From an uncultured Bacteroidales bacterium (lineage in GTDB: Bacteria; Bacteroidota; Bacteroidia; Bacteroidales; UBA932), in contig CAMVKH010000001.1 of NCBI GenBank assembly GCA_947168065.1, positions 434,001-498,000 of the forward strand: 64,000 nucleotides of DNA, in the 5' to 3' direction. A program made the translations under genes and the position numbers. Below the pieces are notes generated by a model. That model was not told the DNA's origin. It saw nothing but the letters and a program-made list of their open reading frames with translations, and made no database searches. This document shows, in pieces, positions 46,279-53,758 of the stretch (positions within the stretch are counted from its first letter, which is position 1; every line of letters starts with the position of its first letter).

Positions 46279-46309
46279 GCAAAAATACAACAAATATCAC
46301 GCCATCCAA
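46279..46309 (-). promoter_or_regulatory. Promoter of the RND efflux operon
   Basis: Minus strand: TTG (46309-46307), 19 bases, then TATTTTTGC (46287-46279). Leader of about 27 bases before the tolC-like ATG. Confidence 0.7.
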
Positions 46310-46319
46310 CGCTTTTTAT

Positions 46320-46328
46320 TATATTTGT
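46320..46328 (+). promoter_or_regulatory. Promoter -7 box of the M28 peptidase gene
   Basis: TATATTTGT, exact -7 match, 23 bases before the ATG at 46352. No -33 element is obvious. Confidence 0.5.
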
Positions 46329-46351
46329 ATCTTATATAAGATTACCTTGCC

Positions 46352-47905
46352 ATGAAGAGAACTATTTCCTTCGCACTTGCGGCGCTCATCGCCACCTGCT
46401 GCTCCCTCGGCGCATTCGCGCAAGACAAAGTCGTCAAGAAAATCATCGAGACCGGAACCACTGACAACCGGACGATGGAACACGCCGATTTCCTGGCCAA
46501 CCGCATCGGCGGACGCCTCATCGGCTCCGCTGCCCTGACCGAGGCAGAAGCCTGGGTGAAGGAACAGTTCGAATCGTGGGGCCTGGAAGTGATGGTCCAG
46601 GAAGCCGGCCAGATCAACGTGGGCTTCAACCGCGGACCCTGGTTCGGCAGGATGATCAGCGAAGACGGCATGAACCTGCACTTCGCCACACCCGCCTACA
46701 CCGCCGGAACCCGCGGCAAACAGGCCGGACACGTGCTTATCGAGCCCAAGAGCCGCCGCGAATTCGACCGCATGAAGGGCCTGCTCAAGGGCGCCTGGGT
46801 GCTGCTCGACACGGAATCTGACGGCATGGCCATCAATACCACGCCCGCTGCCAATGAGAAACGCGCCGAAGCCATCGCAAAGAATGAGGAAATCGACCGC
46901 CAGAACAACGAGATCCGCCGCTGGAACTACGAGCACCGCGACGAGCCGAAGGAACTGATCCCCTACGAGAAGAGCGTCGCTCCTTTCTATAAGGAGATGG
47001 TGGAAGCCGGCGTGCTGGGCTTCATCCGTTCGGCCAAAGTCCCTTTGAAGATCATGTACGACCGGGCCGGCTGCTACGATATCACGATGGAGAACCTGCC
47101 TACCGTGTGCGACATCATGCTCGACGAGGCGCAGTTCAAAGTAGTCAGGGAAAAAGTCCTGCGCAAGGATATGTTCCAACTTGAATTCGATATCCGCAAC
47201 CACTTCTACCGGGGCCCCGTGAAGTACCACAACATCATCGGTATCCTGCGCGGCAGCAAATATCCGAAGGAATACGTGCTGGCCGGCGGCCACCTGGACG
47301 CCTATGACGGCGGCTCCGGCGCCGTGGACGACGGCAACGGAACCACCGTGACGATGGAAGCCGCCCGCCTGCTGGCCACTTCCGGCGCCAAGCCCAAACG
47401 CACCATCCTCTTCTGCATCTGGACCGGCGAGGAATTCGGTCTGCTGGGTTCGAAGTTCTTCGTGGAGAACAAGACCGTTCCGCTCGACAAGATCTCCAAC
47501 TACATCAACCGTGACGGCGGACCGCTCTGCGCCACGGGCGTTTCCGTCCCCGAAGCCATGTACGACGACTATGTGTCCATCTGCAAGCCGCTGGAAACCA
47601 TCAACCCCGACTTCCCCTTCACCGTCAGCAAGCGGGAAGGCCAGCCGCAGCCGCGTCCCACCCGGGCCGGCGGCAGCGACCATGCCTACTTCGCGATGAA
47701 CGGCGTTCCGACCATCTCCTTCCGTGAAACGGACCCGAAGGGCTACAACTTCGAATACGGCGAAATCTGGCACACCGAACGGGACATCTTCAACAAGCTG
47801 ATTCCCGAATACATGGAGCACTCCGCCGTGGTTACGGCCGTCGTGCTCTACGGCATCGCCAACCTCGACCACCTGCTTTCCCGCAAGGGTCTTTATAAAG
47901 AATAA
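46352..47905 (+). CDS. Secreted M28 family metallopeptidase
   Basis: 517 residues with a signal peptide (MKRTISFALAALIATCCSLGAFAQ). A PA-like insert lies in the N-terminal half, then the M28 zinc site: GGHLDAYDGGSGAVDDGNG (His and bridging Asp), WTGEEFGLLGS (catalytic Glu pair), NYINRDGG, and GGSDHAYFAMNGVPTI carrying a terminal His. Cleaves amino acids from peptide N-termini; probable cell-surface or periplasmic location. Divergent from the efflux operon. Confidence 0.9.
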   Translation: MKRTISFALAALIATCCSLGAFAQDKVVKKIIETGTTDNRTMEHADFLANRIGGRLIGSAALTEAEAWVKEQFESWGLEVMVQEAGQINVGFNRGPWFGRMISEDGMNLHFATPAYTAGTRGKQAGHVLIEPKSRREFDRMKGLLKGAWVLLDTESDGMAINTTPAANEKRAEAIAKNEEIDRQNNEIRRWNYEHRDEPKELIPYEKSVAPFYKEMVEAGVLGFIRSAKVPLKIMYDRAGCYDITMENLPTVCDIMLDEAQFKVVREKVLRKDMFQLEFDIRNHFYRGPVKYHNIIGILRGSKYPKEYVLAGGHLDAYDGGSGAVDDGNGTTVTMEAARLLATSGAKPKRTILFCIWTGEEFGLLGSKFFVENKTVPLDKISNYINRDGGPLCATGVSVPEAMYDDYVSICKPLETINPDFPFTVSKREGQPQPRPTRAGGSDHAYFAMNGVPTISFRETDPKGYNFEYGEIWHTERDIFNKLIPEYMEHSAVVTAVVLYGIANLDHLLSRKGLYKE

Positions 47906-47929
47906 CCCATTTCAAAAAATTATACTGCC

Positions 47930-48223
47930 ATGTGTGAAGAAACCAACAAAGATCCCCGCGACCTGAATTGCGACGGAAAAGTCTCGCTCGACGAGAAGAT
48001 CAAATATGCGGCCAACAAGGCCAGCGAGAAGCTGGGCGAAGTCGCCGATGAAATGAAAGAGAACGCCAAGGAACTCTATGCCAAGGCGGCTCCGAAAGCC
48101 AAAGAGATCTACGGCGAGATGAAAGAGAATGCCAACGAGCTCATGGACAAGGCCCGCGTCAAGATCGACAAGGCCAAGGACAAGATCGAAGAAATGAAAG
48201 AGAAAAAGGACCAGAAAGCGTAA
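47930..48223 (+). CDS. Small helical protein with an EF-hand/dockerin-like calcium loop
   Basis: 97 residues, no signal peptide. The N-terminus carries DLNCDGKVSLDEKI (residues about 12-25), a D-x-N-x-D-G-K-x-S-x-x-E pattern typical of EF-hand or dockerin calcium loops. The remainder is a repetitive amphipathic helix rich in Lys, Glu and Ala (ANKASEKLGEVADEMKENAKELYAKAAPKAKEIYGEMKENANEL, about 29-72), resembling YtxH/LEA-like stress proteins. The combination is unusual; see the finding. Located 24 bases after the M28 gene and closed by a terminator. Confidence 0.7.
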   Translation: MCEETNKDPRDLNCDGKVSLDEKIKYAANKASEKLGEVADEMKENAKELYAKAAPKAKEIYGEMKENANELMDKARVKIDKAKDKIEEMKEKKDQKA

Positions 48224-48245
48224 AACGCCCTGCGTCCCCGACAAA

Positions 48246-48276
48246 AAAGAGGCCTCCGGAATCCGGGGGCCTCTTT
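48246..48276. terminator. Bidirectional intrinsic terminator
   Basis: AAAGAGGCC (48246-48254) pairs with GGCCTCTTT (48268-48276), with inner CCGG/CCGG pairing around AAT. The left side is preceded by an A-run, the right ends in T. It separates the convergent 47930 and 48296 genes. Confidence 0.8.
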
Positions 48277-48295
48277 CGATTTGAAGGGCAGCTTC

Positions 48296-48781
48296 CTAGA
48301 ATTTGAAGGCCAGGCCAGCGTTGAACCACGGGTTGAAGCCGGTGTAGTTGACTTCGGCAGAGAGCGCCAGCGCGTCCGTCAGGAAGAAGCGCAGGCCCGT
48401 CAGACCACCGTAGCACAGATGCAGGCTCTTGTAGTCGTGCCCGAAGTACGTACCCAGACCGAGGAGGGTACCGACATGGACTTCGAAGCGGTCGGTGATG
48501 TTCAGACCATAGGTCACACGCGGGGCAACGGAGAGATAAGCATGCTTATAGCCGTTATAGCCCATGGTACCAATCTGGGCACCGACCGTGAAGTGGCCTT
48601 TCCACCAGCTGTCGACGATCACACAGTCACCATAGACGTTACCGCCGAAGTAAGGATAGTAACCGGCCTGCAAGCCGAAGAGCAGCGTCCCTTTCTGGAA
48701 CGGATCCTCGATAGCCTTTGCGGAATACGGGGCGGCCATGGCAGCCACGACGACGAGGAGCGTAACAATTAATTTTTTCAT
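48296..48781 (-). CDS. Outer membrane beta-barrel protein, function unknown
   Basis: 161 residues with a signal peptide (MKKLIVTLLVVVAAMAAPYSAKA). Strand-rich mature part with alternating glycine and aromatics (GTLLFGLQAGYYPYFGGNVYG, GHFTVGAQIGTMGYNGYKHAYLSVAPRVTYGL, LSAEVNYTGFNPWFNAGLAFKF) and an aromatic C-terminus. A small barrel of about eight strands is likely. Transported cargo or role unknown. Confidence 0.78.
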   Translation of the reverse strand: MKKLIVTLLVVVAAMAAPYSAKAIEDPFQKGTLLFGLQAGYYPYFGGNVYGDCVIVDSWWKGHFTVGAQIGTMGYNGYKHAYLSVAPRVTYGLNITDRFEVHVGTLLGLGTYFGHDYKSLHLCYGGLTGLRFFLTDALALSAEVNYTGFNPWFNAGLAFKF

Positions 48782-48831
48782 TTTGATTGTTTATTAGGTT
48801 AAAGATTAGTGAAAAAGCAATTATTAATTGC

Positions 48832-48840
48832 ACAAAGATA
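48832..48840 (-). promoter_or_regulatory. Promoter -7 box of the 48296-48781 gene
   Basis: Minus strand TATCTTTGT, exact match, with a predicted leader of about 48 bases. It sits back to back with the plus-strand box at 48855. Confidence 0.5.
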
Positions 48841-48854
48841 GAAAATGTTTTTCG

Positions 48855-48863
48855 TAACTTTGT
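48855..48863 (+). promoter_or_regulatory. Promoter -7 box of the DUF3108 gene, nearly leaderless
   Basis: TAACTTTGT, exact match, 6 bases before the ATG at 48870; predicted leader about 4 bases. Confidence 0.5.
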
Positions 48864-48869
48864 CCTTGA

Positions 48870-49655
48870 ATGAAACAATCGACACATAAATGGCTGTTGC
48901 CCGGCATTCTATGCGTGGTCGTCCTGTCTGTCTTCACCACGACTGCGGCCACGAAAGCCAGCCACGGTGCGTCACCCGAGTCTTTGGGGACTTTCAACTA
49001 TGACGTCCGCTACAAAAACGGTCTGATCAATGCGAAAGTCGCTACCGCCACCATCACCTGGGAAGAATCCAAGTGGCAGAACCGCCCTGCCTACCACTCT
49101 TCCGCCCTGGTCAAGGCGGCGCCTGTCTTCGCGCTCTTCATCAGTTCGGACTATGTTGCAGAGACCTATTTCTCCCACAGCAGCCTCGCCCCCCTGTACT
49201 TCATCAATCCTTTCAAGTATAAGGGCAAAGCGTGCAAATACGAATACGTCTTCCGCGAGGACAACAAGACCATCGAATCGATATCCATCGATGAGGATGA
49301 TGAACCGGAATACGAGACCTTCCCCCTTGACGGCCGCACGATGGACCTGCTCTCGCTCCTCCATTTCGTCCGCTTCCTCGACCTGACTCCGGACTCCGCA
49401 CCGATTAAAATGCAGATCCTGATGGCCGGCAAATCCCGCGACGCCCGCATCTTGTACAAAGGGATCGATGAGGAAAAATTTCCCGGAATCTCCGCCGAGA
49501 AAATCCTGCTGGAGATGACGGAACACGGCCTGATGGAAAACGGCAGCGGCAATGAAATCTACATCTGGCGTTCTCCCGGCCCTGACCGCCGTCTCCTTGC
49601 CCTGGAGACAGAACTCAGTTCAGGCGCCATGTTCGTCAGGCTCCGTCAGGAGTGA
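48870..49655 (+). CDS. DUF3108 domain-containing secreted protein
   Basis: 261 residues. A hydrophobic N-terminal segment (WLLPGILCVVVLSVFTTTAA) acts as signal peptide. The mature domain is beta-rich and matches the DUF3108 pattern: LGTFNYDVRYKNGLINAKVATATITWEESKW, YVAETYFSHSSLAPLYFINPFKYKGKACKYEYVF, MDLLSLLHFVRFLDLT. Proteins of this family are periplasmic and of unknown role, often near lipid or envelope genes. Here it converges on a phospholipase/barrel gene with an 11-base gap. Confidence 0.8.
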   Translation: MKQSTHKWLLPGILCVVVLSVFTTTAATKASHGASPESLGTFNYDVRYKNGLINAKVATATITWEESKWQNRPAYHSSALVKAAPVFALFISSDYVAETYFSHSSLAPLYFINPFKYKGKACKYEYVFREDNKTIESISIDEDDEPEYETFPLDGRTMDLLSLLHFVRFLDLTPDSAPIKMQILMAGKSRDARILYKGIDEEKFPGISAEKILLEMTEHGLMENGSGNEIYIWRSPGPDRRLLALETELSSGAMFVRLRQE

Positions 49656-49666
49656 ACCCCGGACGC

Positions 49667-52135
49667 TCAGAAATCGAAACCGACGGAAGCGTAAGCTGAA
49701 AAACCGGAAAATTCTCCCCACTGAACGGCAACCCTCAGCGGGCCTACCATCGTCTGGCGTGCGTATTCCAGGCCATAGGCAGGATACTTTCCCATCTGGA
49801 AAAAGTCCTTCCATTGAAAGGAATCGATGAACATGCCGGCCCGGGCCGTAACGAAATTCTTGCCGGCAAAACAATAGCGGAGATCCATCTGACCGGCCAG
49901 ACTGATCGGAAGGCAGTCCCGAAATCCCGTCGCGAAACCGAAATAAGGAATCTGGCGCTCCGTATAGCGGTTCGGAAGGAAACCGCCGATTGTGACGACA
50001 TGTTTGGGGTTCAGGTAATAGTCCACGAGATCTCCCTTTGCCGGATCTGTGACCGACGGAACCCCGTACCATCCAAAATGGATTCTGGGAAGGATGGTAA
50101 AATGGCTGCCGATGGAAAAGGCGCCTTCCAGTGAAGTCAGCATGGAAAAGTAATCCGGGACGGCACCGTCTTTCGTCGTAACAGGCTCTACTTCCTCATC
50201 ATGATAAAGCCGGTCATCGAGGTCGACGGTATAGCCCTTGAAGACGAAACGCCCATCCACGGAAAAGCGGATGCCCCGGGTCGGGAAATAGCCGTCATTG
50301 AAGCTATCGTACTTGAATGTCGCAAAGACAGACAGCCAATAGCTTTTCCAGTCCCAGCCTCTCCATTCAAAACCTTGCTGCAAATAGTGTTCATACGGGT
50401 CCATCTCCGCTGTCGCGCCGATTCTGAACGAGCCGGCCCGCATACGGGAATCCTCCAGATAGACATCCACCGCACCGGAAAGCAGCTTCTCGTAGGTTCT
50501 TGATGAATACCCCGAGAAGGTATTGATGAGTCTGGAGCGGAAGTCCACACCTACCGTAGGCAGTCCGATCCGGAACTTATAGGCGTAATCGAGGGTCAGG
50601 GCCGGATTGGTGCCGACCTTGAGATCGGCCGTGAACCGGGGACCGCCCAGGCGGCGGGTCCCGAGGCCCAGGTGCAGAAGGGCAGCCATCGCTTCATCCG
50701 TATCTGCCCGCAGACTGAGGGCAAAGTCGTTGACCTGCCCTTTCCGGCAGTCAAATACCAGCGTGAACGGCTCTTCGCTCCCTTCGAGATAATAGTTGAC
50801 CGACTCGAAGGCGTTGGTTCCATAGATCTTGTTCTGCAACTCCTCGATCATGTCCTTATCGAACATGTTGGTACGCGGATAATCACTGCGATGCAGGATG
50901 CTGCTGCGCTCTTCCTCGGTGATTCCCGTGAAGCGGATCTCCTTGACGGCGACCTTTGTCTGGGCCAGGTTGATCGCCGCCGGATGGCGGACGACTCCCG
51001 GATCGGGCTTTCCGGCCACAAGCGCCGCGATGGATTCGAACAGTTCTTTGTTGGCAACCGCATTCTGATAGCCCTGGTCGATGATGTCATCGACACTGGC
51101 ATCGTCGAACGAGAGCATGTGATAGCCCTTCAGGGCGTGATGGACATCCAGGTCAGCCATCTCCTTGGCCGGAGCGAAAGTATGGGCCGACAGGAGGGTG
51201 ATGGTCTGGAACAGGAAGTCTACCGGGGAATTCAATTCGTCGAGCCCCCGCTGGGTGGTCATTTCGGAGCCGATGATGATGTCCGCCCCCATTTCCCGGG
51301 CAAGGTCGACCGGGAAGTTGTTGCGCATACCGCCATCCAGCAGTACTTCCCCACCATCGCGGACCGCACGGAAATAGAAAGGAATGGCCATAGTAGAGCG
51401 CATGGCCGTGGTGATCTTACCTCCCGTCCAATACTTGGGAGCCAGTGCGTAGAGGTCGGTCGCGACGCAGGCATAGGGAATGGGCAGGTCAGCGAAGCTG
51501 ATGCTGTCCTGGTAACCCACGCTTACGGAGCTGAGCGTGTTGCGCACATTGAGGCCGTACAGATAGCCGTCCGGCATACCGATACCCATCTTGTTCAGCG
51601 CATTCCGCAGCGCTTCTGAAGAGCCGCTTTCCGCTTCGCTCTCCATTTTCTCCCAATTCCGCTCCAAGCGGATCCGTTCGGCCAGGTCTTCATCGTCGTA
51701 ATGGAAAGGGATGCGGATGAGGAAGCGGTCGCGATACTTCCGGAGCCGGTAGCCGATATAATCGATTGGGATGTTGTCCGACATCATCATCGGCCAATTG
51801 ATCTCACGGATCAGGGAATCCAGTTGTTCGTGCTTATAGCCAAGGGCATACAGGCCACCGACAAGGCCGCCCATACTGGTACCCGTCACGACATCCACGG
51901 GAATGCCCAGTTCCTCCATATACTTGATCACACCCAGATGGGCCAGACCACGGGCACCGCCGCCTGCCAGGACAAGGCCCACCGTAGGCCGATACTGACG
52001 GATGGAATCCAACCGGGCCCGCACTTTGGCAAAAGCCGCCGAATCAGACTGAGGCTCCGCACTGGGAAGAATCTGTGCAAAAGCACTGAAAGAAAGCGCG
52101 CAAGCCAGACACAGCGCGAAAAAAAGCTTCTTCAT
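49667..52135 (-). CDS. Patatin-like phospholipase fused to an outer membrane beta-barrel
   Basis: 822 residues with a signal peptide (MKKLFFALCLACALSFSAFAQ). N-terminal patatin domain: oxyanion loop LVLAGGGARGLAHLG, nucleophile motif GTSMGGLVGGLYALGYKH, and catalytic Asp motif EVLLDGGMRNNFP. A middle POTRA-like region (VKEIRFTGITEEERS onward) leads into a C-terminal Omp85/surface-antigen barrel ending in GEFSGFSAYASVGFDF. This is the PlpD (type Vd secretion) arrangement, in which the lipase is delivered by its own barrel; here no cleavage site is evident. Its promoter is divergent from the accessory region. Confidence 0.9.
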   Translation of the reverse strand: MKKLFFALCLACALSFSAFAQILPSAEPQSDSAAFAKVRARLDSIRQYRPTVGLVLAGGGARGLAHLGVIKYMEELGIPVDVVTGTSMGGLVGGLYALGYKHEQLDSLIREINWPMMMSDNIPIDYIGYRLRKYRDRFLIRIPFHYDDEDLAERIRLERNWEKMESEAESGSSEALRNALNKMGIGMPDGYLYGLNVRNTLSSVSVGYQDSISFADLPIPYACVATDLYALAPKYWTGGKITTAMRSTMAIPFYFRAVRDGGEVLLDGGMRNNFPVDLAREMGADIIIGSEMTTQRGLDELNSPVDFLFQTITLLSAHTFAPAKEMADLDVHHALKGYHMLSFDDASVDDIIDQGYQNAVANKELFESIAALVAGKPDPGVVRHPAAINLAQTKVAVKEIRFTGITEEERSSILHRSDYPRTNMFDKDMIEELQNKIYGTNAFESVNYYLEGSEEPFTLVFDCRKGQVNDFALSLRADTDEAMAALLHLGLGTRRLGGPRFTADLKVGTNPALTLDYAYKFRIGLPTVGVDFRSRLINTFSGYSSRTYEKLLSGAVDVYLEDSRMRAGSFRIGATAEMDPYEHYLQQGFEWRGWDWKSYWLSVFATFKYDSFNDGYFPTRGIRFSVDGRFVFKGYTVDLDDRLYHDEEVEPVTTKDGAVPDYFSMLTSLEGAFSIGSHFTILPRIHFGWYGVPSVTDPAKGDLVDYYLNPKHVVTIGGFLPNRYTERQIPYFGFATGFRDCLPISLAGQMDLRYCFAGKNFVTARAGMFIDSFQWKDFFQMGKYPAYGLEYARQTMVGPLRVAVQWGEFSGFSAYASVGFDF

Positions 52136-52160
52136 GATATCCCTTTCCTTTCTACGGAAA

Positions 52161-52169
52161 ACAAAGATA
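52161..52169 (-). promoter_or_regulatory. Promoter -7 box of the patatin/barrel gene
   Basis: Minus strand TATCTTTGT, exact match; leader about 22-24 bases to the ATG at 52135. No good -33. Confidence 0.5.
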
Positions 52170-52297
52170 CACTTTTTTCACGACCTGATACGCTTTGCCA
52201 AAGTGGCCGAATAAAACAGCCAGGTTCCAGAGAATCCGGAGAATAATGATTACCTTTGACAGTCAGACAATTTTGGCCGTTTTATCACTTTAAAGAA

Positions 52298-52381
52298 ATG
52301 AATCACGGCCAGTTTCTGATTGACCATCCGGAAGAGGTGGCGAAAAGGATCCTTACCTTTAAAGGATGGACACATCAGTAA
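52298..52381 (+). pseudogene. Possible C-terminal remnant of an alpha/beta-hydrolase
   Basis: A 27-residue frame, MNHGQFLIDHPEEVAKRIL then TFKGWTHQ. The HG-x-x-x-x-x-HPEEV-x-x-x-I pattern resembles the end of alpha/beta-hydrolase proteins (catalytic His followed by a helix). No upstream part of such a gene is present. It lies at the junction between core genome and accessory DNA. The similarity is only by eye and weak. Confidence 0.25.
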
Positions 52382-52520
52382 CCAAGCTTTTATCCACCAG
52401 AAGGATGGCGGGAGAGGACTTGTCCTCTGGCTTATTCATTAGCATCAAAAGCCTGATTCGCCAAACAGGCGCAATGGCATCCACCGTATTGTATTGATAA
52501 TCAGCGATAGTTTCTCGTAG

Positions 52521-52634
52521 GACCCCAACCCCATCGCCAAGATCTCCGGCCACGTCGAGAACTCCCGTGCCTTCAGCCGCTACCGCGACATCGACGAGGA
52601 AATGGCCAAGGAGGTTATCTTAAAACTGGAATAG
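52521..52634 (+). pseudogene. Tyrosine recombinase/integrase C-terminal remnant
   Basis: After a stop at 52518, the frame reads DPNPIAKISGHVENSRAFSR and continues YRDIDEEMAKEV then ILKLE before TAG. This is the last helix block of a phage/transposon-type tyrosine recombinase: the ISGH block carries the conserved His, and the Tyr in SRYRDI matches the catalytic tyrosine. Roughly 37 codons remain; the catalytic Arg regions upstream are missing. It marks an old insertion at the left edge of the accessory region. Confidence 0.55.
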
Positions 52635-52647
52635 TCTTGTTAATCAT

Positions 52648-52848
52648 GTGGACAAACATAAAATGATGAATCTTGCCAATAATAGAAGAGAGACAAGACA
52701 TTATGTGGGCAAGATAAACGAATCGTTTAGTCATCCTGCGATGTCAGAAGAAGAACTGAAACTGTTCTATTCTATGACTAATCAGTTATGTTTAAACATC
52801 ATACGACAATCACTGGGACTTGGTATAGTAAACTTCAGTACAGATTAA
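52648..52848 (+). CDS. Small hypothetical protein
   Basis: 66 residues from a GTG at 52648, or 61 from the ATG at 52663. The sequence (MMNLANNRRETRHYVGKINESFSHPAMSEEELKLFYSMTNQLCLNI) suggests helices and no membrane segment. No known domain, promoter or ribosome site is seen. It lies between the integrase remnant and the AbiEi-like gene; it may be a fragment of a larger lost gene. Confidence 0.3.
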   Translation: MDKHKMMNLANNRRETRHYVGKINESFSHPAMSEEELKLFYSMTNQLCLNIIRQSLGLGIVNFSTD

Positions 52849-52884
52849 GCAAGTAAGTACCCTATTTCTGGAAGATATGGTAAA

Positions 52885-53472
52885 TTATAGACGGTAAAGG
52901 CCCATTTCAAGGTATGGCTGAATTGTCGATATGACTCTCATTTGTTTAGCAAAGTCCATGAGGAGAGAGATGTTTCGTTCTCTACGATGAAGGTAGTTAC
53001 TTAGGATTTCGACAGCTACATCTGTCCCTATTTTATTGCGGAACTTGATGGCATCGCACACGCATTTCTCGATGCAAAATATCTTGACTCTGTGATTGGC
53101 GATATCAACTTCTTCAACGCCCATTGAGCAGTATTTCTCTTCCCAATAGCAAAGAATGATGCCGGTTATCTTGGGGGCTACAATCTTCCTATGCTTTTCG
53201 ATGGCGATATAGAATCCGTTGGGAATCTGTGTCGTCAGGTTATAGTAGTCCCATGCTGAGTATAGACAAACCACACCTCCGGGAACAATCCTTTCTATGT
53301 CCATCATTGTGGAGGCCTGTTCTTCCGGAAGAATATACACACCATTTTTAATCCTGATGACATTGCCGGACTTGATTTCTTTGTTGATGTCATAGTACGC
53401 CCGTGGAGCACTTAGCTCATGAGACCGGATTGTCCCTCCGTTTTTTGTAATATCTTGTTGAAACCTTGCCAT
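52885..53472 (-). CDS. AbiEi-like antitoxin, solitary
   Basis: 195 residues. A winged helix-like N-terminus (FQQDITKNGGTIRSHELSAPRAYYDINKEIKSGNVIRIKNGVYIL) is followed by an AbiEi-type domain (IVPGGVVCLYSAWDYYNLTTQIPNGFYIAIEKHRKI, IFCIEKCVCDAIKFRNKIG). The second half resembles the C-terminal domain of type IV antitoxins. No AbiEii toxin gene is next to it in the same orientation. A 24-bp palindrome adjoins its -7 box, which suggests autorepression. Visibly AT-richer than the core genes. Confidence 0.7.
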   Translation of the reverse strand: MARFQQDITKNGGTIRSHELSAPRAYYDINKEIKSGNVIRIKNGVYILPEEQASTMMDIERIVPGGVVCLYSAWDYYNLTTQIPNGFYIAIEKHRKIVAPKITGIILCYWEEKYCSMGVEEVDIANHRVKIFCIEKCVCDAIKFRNKIGTDVAVEILSNYLHRRERNISLLMDFAKQMRVISTIQPYLEMGLYRL

Positions 53473-53488
53473 ACGCTTATCATTCGCG

Positions 53489-53520
53489 ACAAATATACGG
53501 CTAATTTATAAATAAGCCGT
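53489..53520 (-). promoter_or_regulatory. Promoter and palindromic operator of the solitary AbiEi-like gene
   Basis: The -7 box TATATTTGT (minus strand, 53497-53489) is abutted by the palindrome ACGGCTAATTTATAAATAAGCCGT (53497-53520), perfect except for one mismatched pair. The palindrome fills the spacer to the -33 position, where bound protein would block RNA polymerase. AbiEi antitoxins are known to repress their own operon through inverted repeats. Confidence 0.6.
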
Positions 53521-53704
53521 TGTTTTTTGCAATTGTGCAACATGGCTATATGCTATCGAATGTAATTGGATGTCCTTATGCATTCTTTACATTCGTTCTG
53601 ATGTAGTAACCACAGAGAGGCCCCAAAATATTATAAATTTTGTCACTTTTCCATAATACTGACAGGCATTATATACTTTATCGGAAGTATAATCTTGTGG
53701 ATGC

Positions 53705-53737
53705 TTTGGACTAAAGAAATATATTTTGTACCTTTGT
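53705..53737 (+). promoter_or_regulatory. Promoter of the abiEi-abiEii operon
   Basis: TTTG (53705-53708), 20 bases, TACCTTTGT (53729-53737), close to full consensus. The leader to the ATG at 53759 is about 19 bases. The spacer contains the AAATATATTT palindrome. Between 53521 and 53704 I see no gene; the DNA is AT-rich. Confidence 0.65.
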
Positions 53738-53758
53738 AGTTAGTGATATGCTAACCGA

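Noticed and set aside
52136-52300. A tRNA gene as integration target at the accessory boundary
   Set aside because: No cloverleaf or T-loop sequence could be found on either strand.
52359-52553. 64-codon minus-strand frame between the hydrolase and integrase remnants
   Set aside because: No promoter, ribosome site or domain; overlaps the integrase fragment in antisense.
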